From an uncultured Prevotella sp. (GTDB taxonomy: Bacteria > Bacteroidota > Bacteroidia > Bacteroidales > Bacteroidaceae): 13,720 nt of DNA. The DNA lies in the NCBI GenBank assembly GCA_900548745.1, contig URLQ01000075.1, forward strand, positions 1-13,720. Direction: 5' to 3'. Each line of letters opens with the position of its first letter. Within the stretch, counting starts at the first letter, position 1. Of the stretch, positions 5,889-13,689 are shown in pieces. The notes beneath the pieces were generated by a model. It did no database searches. It was not told where the DNA came from and saw only the letters and a program-made list of their open reading frames with translations. Made by a program: the position numbers and the translations under genes.

Positions 5889-7475
5889 ATGAAACATACA
5901 GGAAAGATAATACTGGCGGCGTTGATGCTGGTGATGTGTGTCACAGAGGCTTCGGCACAGCTGAGATTCAGAATGGGCGAGGATAGTCCGATGCGCAAGC
6001 TTCAACTGGCTGAGATGCTCGTAAACAACTTCTATGTAGACTCCGTGGATGAGAACAAGCTCGTGGAGGATGCCATCAAGGGTATGCTCGACAAGCTTGA
6101 TCCGCACTCTTCGTATACCAATGCCAAGGAGACGAAGGAGATGAATGAGTCGTTGCAGGGCAACTTCGACGGCATCGGCGTGCAGTTTAATATGGTGGAA
6201 GATACGTTGCTCGTGATACAGACCATAGCCAAAGGCCCGTCAGAAAAGGCAGGTATCGTGGCTGGAGACCGTATCGTTGCTGTCAACGACACGGCAATAG
6301 CAGGTGTAAAGATGGCGAGAGACAAGATAATGATGAGGCTTCGCGGTCCTAAGGGAACGATGGTCAAGCTGTCTGTTGTCCGCCGTGAGGTGAAAGACAC
6401 GCTGGTCTTCAACGTGAAGCGCGACAAGATACCGGTGAAGAGTCTCGATGCCTCATATATGGTTCGTCCAGCTGTCGGTTACATCCGTATAGGCAGTTTC
6501 GGCGCAACCACATACGATGAGTTCATGGCCGCAGTAGGCAAGTTGCAGAAGCAGGGCATGAAGAACCTCATCCTCGACCTCCAGGACAATGGAGGTGGTT
6601 ATCTGCAGGCAGCCGTTAAGATAGCAAATGAGTTCTTGCCCAAGAACGATGTCATCGTCTATGCCAGCGGATTGCGTTCTCCGAGAATGGATTATAAGGC
6701 AGACGGCTCCGGCAAACTGCTCGACGGCAAGGTGGTTGTGCTCGTGAATGAGTTCACGGCTTCTGCTTCAGAGATAGTGTCGGGAGCGATACAAGACAAT
6801 GACCGCGGTATGGTAGTAGGCCGTCGTTCGTTTGGAAAGGGACTTGTACAGCGTCCGTTCGATATGCCTGACGGGTCAATGATTCGTCTAACCATAGCTC
6901 ATTACTACACACCTTCGGGCAGATGCATACAGAAGCCATACAAGAAGGGAGATGCCAAGGACTATGCTATGGACTTTGAGAAGAGGCTGAAGCACGGTGA
7001 GCTGACGAATCCCGACAGTATACATTTCGCCGACTCGCTGAAGTATTATACACTCAGGAAACACAGAGTCGTCTATGGTGGCGGAGGCATCATGCCAGAC
7101 TACTTCGTGCCTCTCGACACGATGACGTATACCAAATACCACCGTCAGCTCGTGGCAAAGGGCATCGTAACGGATGTCGTGTTGAGATATATCGATGACA
7201 ACAGAAAGAAGCTGAAGAAGTCTTTCGACATGTTCGATAAGTTCAACAAGGAGTTTGTCGTACCTAAGGAGCTGTTGGATGAGATACGCAAGAAAGCCGC
7301 CGACAAGGATGTGAAGCCGAAAGACGATGAAGAACTCAATCGCACCATGCCTTATCTCAGCAACCAGCTGAAGGCACTTGTGGCAAGAGATATATGGGAT
7401 ATGGATGAGTATTTCCATATCATAAACGAAACGAGCGATATAGTGAAGAAAGGTCTGGAGGTGGTTGAGCGTTAG
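5889..7475 (+). CDS. S41 family carboxy-terminal processing protease
   Basis: A 528-residue exported serine protease of the CtpA/Prc type, expected to trim or degrade periplasmic proteins. Residues 1-23 form a signal peptide (K3/K6, hydrophobic core, ASA before Q24); the C17 context is not a convincing lipobox. A PDZ domain lies at about 85-175, with the GIGVQF binding-loop strand (95-100). The S41 core contains GYIRIGSF (197-204) and LDLQDNGGG (229-237). The catalytic Ser is S292 in TASASE and the Lys is K317 in SFGKGLVQ, 25 residues apart as in Prc and CtpB, with Q321 as third residue. A charged extension of about 170 residues follows the core, common in Bacteroidetes members. It begins 74 bp after parE with no promoter visible between, suggesting co-transcription, and its stop overlaps the converging DUF2851 gene. 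Confidence 0.93.
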   Translation: MKHTGKIILAALMLVMCVTEASAQLRFRMGEDSPMRKLQLAEMLVNNFYVDSVDENKLVEDAIKGMLDKLDPHSSYTNAKETKEMNESLQGNFDGIGVQFNMVEDTLLVIQTIAKGPSEKAGIVAGDRIVAVNDTAIAGVKMARDKIMMRLRGPKGTMVKLSVVRREVKDTLVFNVKRDKIPVKSLDASYMVRPAVGYIRIGSFGATTYDEFMAAVGKLQKQGMKNLILDLQDNGGGYLQAAVKIANEFLPKNDVIVYASGLRSPRMDYKADGSGKLLDGKVVVLVNEFTASASEIVSGAIQDNDRGMVVGRRSFGKGLVQRPFDMPDGSMIRLTIAHYYTPSGRCIQKPYKKGDAKDYAMDFEKRLKHGELTNPDSIHFADSLKYYTLRKHRVVYGGGGIMPDYFVPLDTMTYTKYHRQLVAKGIVTDVVLRYIDDNRKKLKKSFDMFDKFNKEFVVPKELLDEIRKKAADKDVKPKDDEELNRTMPYLSNQLKALVARDIWDMDEYFHIINETSDIVKKGLEVVER

Positions 7476-8788
7476 CTCTCCTTCACGAACCAGCCACTTT
7501 CTTTAATGAATTCATAGCCGATGCGACAGCGCAGACAATCTCGGCGGTCGCAATATTCTTTTTTCAGCTGCACGATAGCCTGACTATCTGCAGCTGTTTT
7601 TATATCCATGCCACACTCCTGCCACATTCGTGTGATGCTGTTGTCTTCGGCTTTCAGCTTTTCGAGAAGAGATAAAGAGCGTTCGCAGTATCTCTCGTCG
7701 TTCTTGTATCTGCCGTAGGCAAAGAGTACAGGTATCACGGTGTTCAGTATGATTATGTTGATAGATTGCTTAGACAGGTTTTTCTCCGACTTCTTGCTTT
7801 CTCTTCCGAAGCTGTAGTGGGTTTCCCAATACGGTGTGACGTGGGTGGAGAAGATATCCTTGATGTCTTCAATGCTTTCACATTCAATAAGTTGGCTGAA
7901 GCTTGCGTTGCGGTTGTAGTATAGGTTCGCAAGCTGTGAGATTCTTATGTGAGGGAAGTTCTGCGGTCTCAGCCGCAGGAAGTTCCATAAAGATGGACTG
8001 ATGGCTTGCAGTCTGAACTTATGGGTCAGGTAGGCGTATTCCCCTTTCAGCTTCTTGTAGTAGGCGTCGTTGGTCGCTTCCGTGCGGTATTTCTCGTTAA
8101 TGCTCTCGTCGGTCAGCAGTCCTGCCTGTCCGAGGAAGATAGCTTCAATCTGGAATATGTCGTCACGGTGGTGCGCAATACTTGGCAGCGACAGAATGTG
8201 TGCCCATGCTTCAAAGGCTTCGCTGTTCACGCCGAAGCCGAAGTTACGTGCCAGCGTTATGAAATAAGCGTCTTCCCATGAGCCGTTGCACGCCTTTAGT
8301 CTTTCCGTTATAGCCATAGTCTTGCCTTCAAGTCTTTCCGCCTGCAGCGCACTCATCCAGCTGTGCAGCACTATCTTTGAAAGATAAGGCACGATGCTAT
8401 GGCAAGGAGGGTATTTGTCTTCCTGTAGTAGCATGGCATAGTTTTTGGAAACATGGTCGGGAATGTCCATCTGCATCTGTCGTACAATCTCCCCTTTGCT
8501 CGTTACGACGGGCATATCGTCTTTGCCCACAACATGAAGAATTACGTTATCGTAGTGAGAGTCCTTGTCGTGGCTATGAAGAAACCAGTCGGAAGCCTTG
8601 TCGTGTATCTCGATGTTTCCAACCCAAAGCATGCCGTCAATCTTAATCTTGGCATTGAAGAAGTCCGGTCCCGCATTACTGTTGTGTAGTCCCGGATCAA
8701 TCACGTCAATCAGTTCCCCTTTATTTGTTCTCATCTCATGAAGTGGGTATATTCTATGTTTCCAGATATAGTGAAGAAGTAACTCCAT
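7472..8788 (-). CDS. DUF2851 family protein
   Basis: A 438-residue protein without signal peptide or membrane span, so probably cytoplasmic. I recognise the Bacteroidetes DUF2851 family by its amino end: HYIWKHRIYP, then DPGLHNSNAGPDFFNAKI (31-48), VGNIEIH (56-62), DW-x3-H-x-H and YDNVILHVV (79-87). The function is unknown. Residues P41-D42 and E60-x-H62 around a beta-strand pair look like a variant PD-(D/E)xK nuclease core, and C413, C418 and C421 form a cysteine cluster near the end, just before RIGYE. The nuclease idea is inference. The ATG at 8788 begins MELLLHYIW, a typical start of the family. The last four bases overlap the S41 protease gene tail to tail. A weak promoter lies at 8852-8859. 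Confidence 0.85.
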   Translation of the reverse strand: MELLLHYIWKHRIYPLHEMRTNKGELIDVIDPGLHNSNAGPDFFNAKIKIDGMLWVGNIEIHDKASDWFLHSHDKDSHYDNVILHVVGKDDMPVVTSKGEIVRQMQMDIPDHVSKNYAMLLQEDKYPPCHSIVPYLSKIVLHSWMSALQAERLEGKTMAITERLKACNGSWEDAYFITLARNFGFGVNSEAFEAWAHILSLPSIAHHRDDIFQIEAIFLGQAGLLTDESINEKYRTEATNDAYYKKLKGEYAYLTHKFRLQAISPSLWNFLRLRPQNFPHIRISQLANLYYNRNASFSQLIECESIEDIKDIFSTHVTPYWETHYSFGRESKKSEKNLSKQSINIIILNTVIPVLFAYGRYKNDERYCERSLSLLEKLKAEDNSITRMWQECGMDIKTAADSQAIVQLKKEYCDRRDCLRCRIGYEFIKESGWFVKES

Positions 8789-8851
8789 GGTACCTATTTT
8801 AAATTAATAAATGTATACGGTATAGTCTCGACAGGGTTGAAAACTATGGTG

Positions 8852-8886
8852 CGAAGATACAAAAAAGAGTAGAAATATGCTCCAAA
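8852..8886 (-). promoter_or_regulatory. Weak candidate promoter of DUF2851
   Basis: On the minus strand TATCTTCG (8859-8852) differs from TAnnTTTG at one position. A TTTG box occurs at 8886-8883, but the spacing is 23 nt, longer than the 19-20 nt seen elsewhere in this window. The leader to the ATG would be about 55-60 nt. Confidence 0.35.
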
Positions 8887-8976
8887 AAGAATGATAAAAC
8901 AATCGGTGGAAGTATTTTTTTCAGTAGAAAATAAATTTAAATGTATAAAACACATCATATTCTGAAAATTATCATG

Positions 8977-8984
8977 TATCTTTG
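8977..8984 (+). promoter_or_regulatory. Promoter -7 element of murF-alr
   Basis: TATCTTTG matches the Bacteroidetes -7 consensus exactly, 25 nt before the ATG at 9009. No clear TTTG -33 box is seen at 19-21 nt upstream. It overlaps the TTG at 8982, which rules that codon out as the start, since it would lie upstream of the transcript. Confidence 0.6.
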
Positions 8985-9008
8985 CGGACAATATTAGAAT
9001 CAATAGCA

Positions 9009-11486
9009 ATGACTTATTCAATTGAAAAAGTAACGACATTGATAGGGGCGCATAGGTTCGGAGAGAAGACTGCAAATATCGGTTTCCTGCTCACAGACAG
9101 CCGTTCCCTTTGTTTCCCAGAGGAAACATTATTCTTCGCATTGAAATCAGGACGTAATGACGGACATGGCTTTATTCCCGATTTGTACAGACGTGGAGTG
9201 AAGAACTTTGTAGTAGACACAGTTCCCTCAGACTATGCTACGGCATATCCCGATGCCAATTTCCTGAAGGTGCTAAGTCCGCTTGAGGCTTTACAACGAC
9301 TTGCAGAACGTCATAGAGACGAATTCGATATTCCTATTGTAGGTATTACCGGAAGCAACGGCAAGACGATAGTAAAGGAATGGCTATTCCAGCTGCTTTC
9401 GCCCTCTTATACCGTTACCCGCAGTCCGAGAAGCTACAACTCGCAGATAGGAGTGCCGCTATCCGTATGGCTGCTTAGGGAGCAGAGCCAGATAGGTGTC
9501 TTTGAGGCAGGAATAAGCCAGCCGGGAGAGATGCTTGCCTTGCATGATATCATACAGCCGACGATAGGTGTTATCACCAATATAGGAACAGCCCATCAGG
9601 AGAATTTCAGAAGTGTGGAAGAGAAGGTTCGCGAGAAGCTGATACTCTTCCATGACGCAAATACTATTGTTTATCCTTATGACAACGAGACGATAAGGCA
9701 ATGTGTTGCAGAGGGAGACTTCAAAGGCGAGCATATAGCATGGTCGGAGAAAGACGACAATGTACCCCTATATATAAATAAGGTGGAAAAAGGAGAGACG
9801 GAAACCGTTATATCCTTTATATATAAAAAAGGTAAGGAGCAGAAATATGTACTGCCGTTCATAGACGAGGCTTCGATAGAAAACTCCATCACTTGCGCCG
9901 CCGTTTGTCTGTCACTCGGACTGAGTGCTGAGGTCATGTCGGAGCGTATGGCAAAGATAGAGGCTGTGGCAATGCGTCTGGAAGTGAAAGTGGGGCAGCA
10001 TGGATGCACACTTATCAACGATTCCTATAACTCGGATATAAACTCTCTCGATATAGCCCTTGACTTCATAAGCCGCAGACCAGACCATAAGGGGCGTCGC
10101 AGAACACTGATACTCAGCGATATCCTGCAAAGCGGAATAAAGAAGGAAGAACTGTATAAGGAGGTTTCGGAACTCTGTGTAGAAAGAGGAGTGGAGAAAT
10201 TCATCGGTATCGGTACCGACCTTATGTCGCAGTCTGACAAGATAAATGTAGGGGAGAAGTATTTCTTCCAGGACTGCACTTCCTTCATCAACAGTCCTGT
10301 GTTCTCAACATTGCGAGACGAGGTGATACTCATAAAGGGAGCGCGTTGCTTCGGATTCGACAATATCAGCGACATGCTGGAGCAGAAAGTACATGAAACG
10401 ATATTGGAGGTGAACCTTCGTGCTCTCGTAGACAACCTTAACTTCTACCGTTCGTTTATGAAGCCGGAAACAAAGCTTGTGTGTATGGTTAAGGCAAATG
10501 CCTATGGAAGCGGTGCTGTGGAAGTTGCCAAGACCTTGCAGGACCACAGAGTGAACTATCTTGCCGTTGCCGTTGCCGACGAAGGAGTGACCCTAAGAAA
10601 GAACGGCATAACAAGCAACATCATGATAATGAACCCGGAAATGACGGCCTTCAAGACCATGTTCGACTATGATCTTGAACCGGAAGTATACAGCTTCCGA
10701 CTCTTGGACGCCTTGGTTAAGGCAGCAAGAAAGGAAGGCATTACAAACTATCCGGTACATATAAAGCTTGATACGGGAATGCACCGTTTGGGCTTCAACC
10801 CGAAGACCGACATGGAAGAGCTCATCAAGCGGCTGAAGTCGCAGAATGCAGTCATCCCCCGTTCGGTGTTCTCGCATTTCGTAGGCTCGGACAGCGATGA
10901 CTTCGATAGCTTCTCGAAGATGCAGTTTGACCTGTTTGACGAGGCAAGCAAGAAGCTGCAGGCAGCTTTCCAGCACAAGATTCTGCGCCACATCGACAAC
11001 TCTGCCGGTATAGAGCATTTCCCTGAAAGACAGCTTGATATGTGTCGTCTCGGACTCGGACTGTATGGTGTCGACAGCAGAGACAACCGTATTTTGAATA
11101 ATGTATGTACGCTGAAGACAACGATACTGCAGCTTCGCGATGTGCCGAAGGAAGAAACTGTGGGCTATAGCCGTAAGGGACATCTGACACGCGACAGCAA
11201 GATAGCGGCAATACCTATAGGATATGCAGATGGTCTGAACCGTCATCTCGGACGTGGCAACTGCTATTGCCTCGTAAACGGACAAAAAGCACCTTATGTG
11301 GGAAATATCTGTATGGATGTAGCCATGATAGATGTGACAGACATAAAATGCAAAGAAGGTGACATGGTGGAGATTTTCGGCGACAATCTGCCGGTTACGG
11401 TGCTTTCGGATGTGCTCGACACCATACCTTATGAGGTGCTTACAAGCATAAGTGACAGGGTGAAGAGAGTATATTACCAAGACTGA
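9009..11486 (+). CDS. Fused MurF ligase and alanine racemase
   Basis: An 825-residue bifunctional cytoplasmic enzyme. The front half (about 1-455) is MurF, which adds D-Ala-D-Ala to UDP-MurNAc-tripeptide using ATP: P-loop GITGSNGKT (112-120), FEAGISQPGE (165-174), NIGTAH (191-196) and NDSYNSDINS (337-346). The back half (about 465-825) is a PLP-dependent alanine racemase making D-Ala from L-Ala: PLP lysine K495 in VKANAYGSG, KLDTGMHRLG (586-595), HIDNSAG (661-667), probable catalytic Y720 in VGYSRKG, GYADG (738-742) and GNICMD (765-770). Both active sites look complete. The fusion is well known in Bacteroidetes and joins D-Ala supply to its use. I choose the ATG at 9009; the in-frame TTG at 8982 lies in the promoter -7 box. 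A strong terminator follows, so it is probably monocistronic. Confidence 0.95.
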   Translation: MTYSIEKVTTLIGAHRFGEKTANIGFLLTDSRSLCFPEETLFFALKSGRNDGHGFIPDLYRRGVKNFVVDTVPSDYATAYPDANFLKVLSPLEALQRLAERHRDEFDIPIVGITGSNGKTIVKEWLFQLLSPSYTVTRSPRSYNSQIGVPLSVWLLREQSQIGVFEAGISQPGEMLALHDIIQPTIGVITNIGTAHQENFRSVEEKVREKLILFHDANTIVYPYDNETIRQCVAEGDFKGEHIAWSEKDDNVPLYINKVEKGETETVISFIYKKGKEQKYVLPFIDEASIENSITCAAVCLSLGLSAEVMSERMAKIEAVAMRLEVKVGQHGCTLINDSYNSDINSLDIALDFISRRPDHKGRRRTLILSDILQSGIKKEELYKEVSELCVERGVEKFIGIGTDLMSQSDKINVGEKYFFQDCTSFINSPVFSTLRDEVILIKGARCFGFDNISDMLEQKVHETILEVNLRALVDNLNFYRSFMKPETKLVCMVKANAYGSGAVEVAKTLQDHRVNYLAVAVADEGVTLRKNGITSNIMIMNPEMTAFKTMFDYDLEPEVYSFRLLDALVKAARKEGITNYPVHIKLDTGMHRLGFNPKTDMEELIKRLKSQNAVIPRSVFSHFVGSDSDDFDSFSKMQFDLFDEASKKLQAAFQHKILRHIDNSAGIEHFPERQLDMCRLGLGLYGVDSRDNRILNNVCTLKTTILQLRDVPKEETVGYSRKGHLTRDSKIAAIPIGYADGLNRHLGRGNCYCLVNGQKAPYVGNICMDVAMIDVTDIKCKEGDMVEIFGDNLPVTVLSDVLDTIPYEVLTSISDRVKRVYYQD

Positions 11487-11506
11487 TAAAAAAGTTATAT
11501 TTTAGT

Positions 11507-11545
11507 GAAAGTCTGTTGTATAATAGTCTTATACAGCAGACTTTC
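11507..11545 (+). terminator. Rho-independent terminator of murF-alr
   Basis: Arms 11507-11523 and 11529-11545 form a 17-bp stem with one G-U pair and a 5-nt loop, 20 nt after the stop codon. It is followed by a T-rich stretch (TGCTTTATAATTGTATTTTT). Confidence 0.8.
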
Positions 11546-11600
11546 TGCTTTATAATTGTATTTTTCTAATTATAAATGTATGAAATACTGAAAAAAACAT

Positions 11601-11608
11601 TATCTTTG
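11601..11608 (+). promoter_or_regulatory. Promoter -7 element of the MFS gene
   Basis: TATCTTTG is an exact match to the Bacteroidetes -7 consensus, 40 nt before the ATG at 11649, with an A-rich leader lacking a Shine-Dalgarno sequence. The -33 region has no clear TTTG. The A/T-rich, unstructured leader is common before well-translated genes in this phylum. Confidence 0.6.
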
Positions 11609-11648
11609 CAAGCACAAAAAAAATTAATTATTAATCTTAAAATAAGAA

Positions 11649-13106
11649 ATGGCTTCAATACAAACTACTAAAATGTCCAACTTCCGTTGGGTTATTTGTG
11701 CGTTGCTGTTTTTGGCAACAACGGTCAACTACATGGACCGTCAGGTTCTTTCTTTGACATGGAAAGATTTTATCGCTCCAGAATTCCACTGGACAGACGA
11801 TGACTATGGTACGATTACCGGTTGGTTCTCAATCTTTTATGCTGTCTGCAATCTCTTTGCAGGTAAGTTTGTTGACTGGATGGGAACAAAGAAAGGTTAT
11901 CTTATTGCCATCTTCGTATGGTCAACAGGTGCCGTGCTTCATGCCCTTTGCGGTGAGGCGGCAATGCTCATCGAGGGATATGACTCTATCGAGGCTCTGC
12001 GTATGGTAAAGGTTGGCTCCGAAGCAGCCGTGGCAATAGCAACAGTCAGTGTGTGGCTCTTCTTGTCATGCCGCTTGGTGCTTGCTGCCGGTGAGGCAGG
12101 AAACTTCCCAGCTGCGGTAAAGGTTACGGCAGAGTATTTCCCAAAGAAAGACCGTGCTTTCGCAACATCAATCTTCAACAGCGGTGCTTCTGTAGGTGCT
12201 CTTGCAGCTCCTGCAACTATTCCATTGCTTGCAAATGCATGGGGATGGGAGATGGCATTCGTCGTTATCGGTGTGCTTGGTTATGTATGGATGGGTCTGT
12301 GGATATGGCTGTATGACAAACCAAGAAGCAGCAAGTTCACCAACCAGGCTGAGCTTACATATATAGAGCAGGATGAGGAAGCAGAAAAGGCAGAAGCAAA
12401 AGAGGCTGCTCCTGCAACAGAAGAGAAGACAATCGGCTTCCTGAAGTGCTTCACATTCCCACAGACATGGTCGTTCATCGTAGGTAAGTTCATGACCGAC
12501 GGTGTATGGTGGTTCTTCTTGTTCTGGGCACCGGCATACTTCTCTGATGTATATGGATATACTTCAGACAGTCCGATGGCTATCGCACTTATCTTCACAT
12601 TGTATGCTATCGTTACGGTGTTGAGTATCGGTGGCGGTTATCTGCCTACTTATTTCGTTGACAAGAAAGGCATGAACCCATATATCGGCCGTATGCGTGC
12701 CATGTTGATATTCGCTTGTTTCCCATTGCTCGGACTTATTGCACAGCCAATGGGTGAGATCAGCGCATGGTGGGTGGCTGTCATCATCGGTCTGCTCGGC
12801 GCAGGACACCAGGCTTGGTCGGCAAACCTCTATTCCACAATCGGTGACATGTTCCCTAAGTCGACTATCGCTACAATCACCGGTATCGGTGCAATGGCAG
12901 GAGGTATCGGTTCGTTCCTTATCAACAAGGGTTCCGGTATGCTCTTCACGTATGCCGAGAATGCCGAGACATTCAGCTTCATGGGCTTCGACGGCAAGAA
13001 GGGTGGCTACATGATTGTGTTCTGCATCTGTGCCGTGGCTTATCTCATCGGCTGGATTATAATGAAGATTCTTGTGCCTAAGTACAAGCCAATCGTTGTA
13101 GACTAA
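11649..13106 (+). CDS. MFS transporter, anion:cation symporter (hexuronate-like)
   Basis: A 485-residue inner-membrane major facilitator, probably with 12 spans, taking up an organic acid with H+ or Na+. VNYMDRQVLS (26-35) and RLVLAAGEAGNFPAAVK (142-158) followed by FPKKDRA (164-170) and FNSGASVGALAAP (176-188) are typical of the ACS family that includes ExuT and DgoT, so a hexuronate or related sugar acid is a reasonable guess, not a proof. The loop GKFVDWMGTKKG (72-83) is MFS motif A. About 25 extra residues between spans 3 and 4 (102-130) and a Glu/Ala/Lys-rich central loop (241-260) stand out. Ile is coded mostly by ATC/ATT here, whereas neighbours use many ATA codons, suggesting high expression. 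No sugar-acid catabolic gene is adjacent. It has its own promoter and terminator. Confidence 0.88.
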   Translation: MASIQTTKMSNFRWVICALLFLATTVNYMDRQVLSLTWKDFIAPEFHWTDDDYGTITGWFSIFYAVCNLFAGKFVDWMGTKKGYLIAIFVWSTGAVLHALCGEAAMLIEGYDSIEALRMVKVGSEAAVAIATVSVWLFLSCRLVLAAGEAGNFPAAVKVTAEYFPKKDRAFATSIFNSGASVGALAAPATIPLLANAWGWEMAFVVIGVLGYVWMGLWIWLYDKPRSSKFTNQAELTYIEQDEEAEKAEAKEAAPATEEKTIGFLKCFTFPQTWSFIVGKFMTDGVWWFFLFWAPAYFSDVYGYTSDSPMAIALIFTLYAIVTVLSIGGGYLPTYFVDKKGMNPYIGRMRAMLIFACFPLLGLIAQPMGEISAWWVAVIIGLLGAGHQAWSANLYSTIGDMFPKSTIATITGIGAMAGGIGSFLINKGSGMLFTYAENAETFSFMGFDGKKGGYMIVFCICAVAYLIGWIIMKILVPKYKPIVVD

Positions 13107-13152
13107 TATTCAATATTCTGGCAGCATATAACCGAATATGCTGCCTGTAAAT

Positions 13153-13207
13153 AAAAAACAACTGCAAAATCCAGATAATCATAATCTTGATTTTGCAGTT
13201 GTTTTTT
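13153..13207. terminator. Strong bidirectional terminator
   Basis: Arms 13153-13171 and 13189-13207 are perfectly complementary over 19 bp, with an A-run at one base and a T-run at the other. The 17-nt loop can add four pairs (AGAT/ATCT). It lies between convergent genes, 46 bp after the MFS stop and 19 bp after the His-rich gene stop, and can end both transcripts. Confidence 0.88.
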
Positions 13208-13226
13208 TTATTCTTTCTGATGATTG

Positions 13227-13448
13227 CTATTCCGAAATGGTAGCCAATATGCATGCTCCAATGACGAGAATGGCAGTTATAATCATAACGACGTAAAGAA
13301 TTTTACCCATTTCCTTACGGCGTTTCATAGACATGAAACTGTTTCTCTTGAATATCTCTGAAGCATCAGGAGTATGGCTCTTGTGATGATGATGATGACT
13401 ATGATGATATCTCAAGTCGTCATTGTTTTCTGTCTTATTATAGTCCAT
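13227..13448 (-). CDS. His-rich single-span membrane mini-protein
   Basis: A 73-residue protein of unknown function. Residues 15-25 contain eight histidines in eleven (HHSHHHHHKSH), a natural metal-binding-like cluster. A basic patch MKRRKEMGK (41-49) precedes one hydrophobic span (about 50-70), and the chain ends ISE. By the positive-inside rule the His-rich amino end is cytoplasmic. The gene is supported by an excellent promoter (13511-13541) and by the bidirectional terminator just after its stop, so it is very likely expressed. I recognise no characterised family. Metal binding (Ni, Zn, Cu) is a guess from composition. The His codons are CAT/CAC runs, a possible trinucleotide slippage site. 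It is transcribed alone. Confidence 0.7.
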   Translation of the reverse strand: MDYNKTENNDDLRYHHSHHHHHKSHTPDASEIFKRNSFMSMKRRKEMGKILYVVMIITAILVIGACILATISE

Positions 13449-13510
13449 GCGACTGATAGATATTTAATTACCGGTTGTTGTTAAATGTTAATCGACTAAA
13501 TATAATAATG

Positions 13511-13541
13511 CAAAGGTATAAAGAATATCTGAATCTGCAAA
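13511..13541 (-). promoter_or_regulatory. Promoter of the His-rich gene
   Basis: On the minus strand TTTG (13541-13538), 19 nt, then TACCTTTG (13518-13511) gives an exact match to both Bacteroidetes boxes. The leader to the ATG at 13448 is about 55 nt. Confidence 0.75.
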
Positions 13542-13628
13542 TAAAAAGTGTATTTTTTGTAATATTAAATTCTTGTTTTGCATAAAAATCCATAACCGTA
13601 TTTTAACGGGTAAAAAAGACCTAAAAAA

Positions 13629-13684
13629 GAAAGTTACCGAATTTCTATGAGAAAGTTACCGACTTTCTATAGGAAAGTTACTAT
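13629..13684. repeat. 22-nt-phased repeat array GAAAGTTACCGA
   Basis: GAAAGTTACCGA occurs at 13629 and 13651 and, as GAAAGTTACTA, at 13673, exactly 22 nt apart. Units are joined by TTTCTAT(A/G): GAAAGT-TACCG-ACTTTC and ACTTTC-TATAG-GAAAGT are both inverted repeats, so the array is a chain of alternating dyads. The third copy runs directly into a promoter -7 box (13682-13689), so the array occupies the -10 to -60 zone of a rightward promoter, suggesting a binding region for a regulator. It may also be a dispersed genomic repeat. Confidence 0.65.
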
Positions 13685-13689
13685 GTTTG
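13682..13689 (+). promoter_or_regulatory. Rightward promoter -7 element (TATGTTTG)
   Basis: TATGTTTG matches TAnnTTTG. No -33 TTTG is seen at the normal distance; that zone is taken by the 22-nt repeats, which fits an activator-dependent promoter. The gene it serves lies past the right edge; no start codon can be assigned within the last 30 bases. Confidence 0.45.

Noticed and set aside
8982..9008. Amino-terminal extension of MurF-Alr from the TTG at 8982
   Set aside because: The TTG is part of the TATCTTTG promoter box, so it would not be in the mRNA; the ATG at 9009 gives the normal MurF start.
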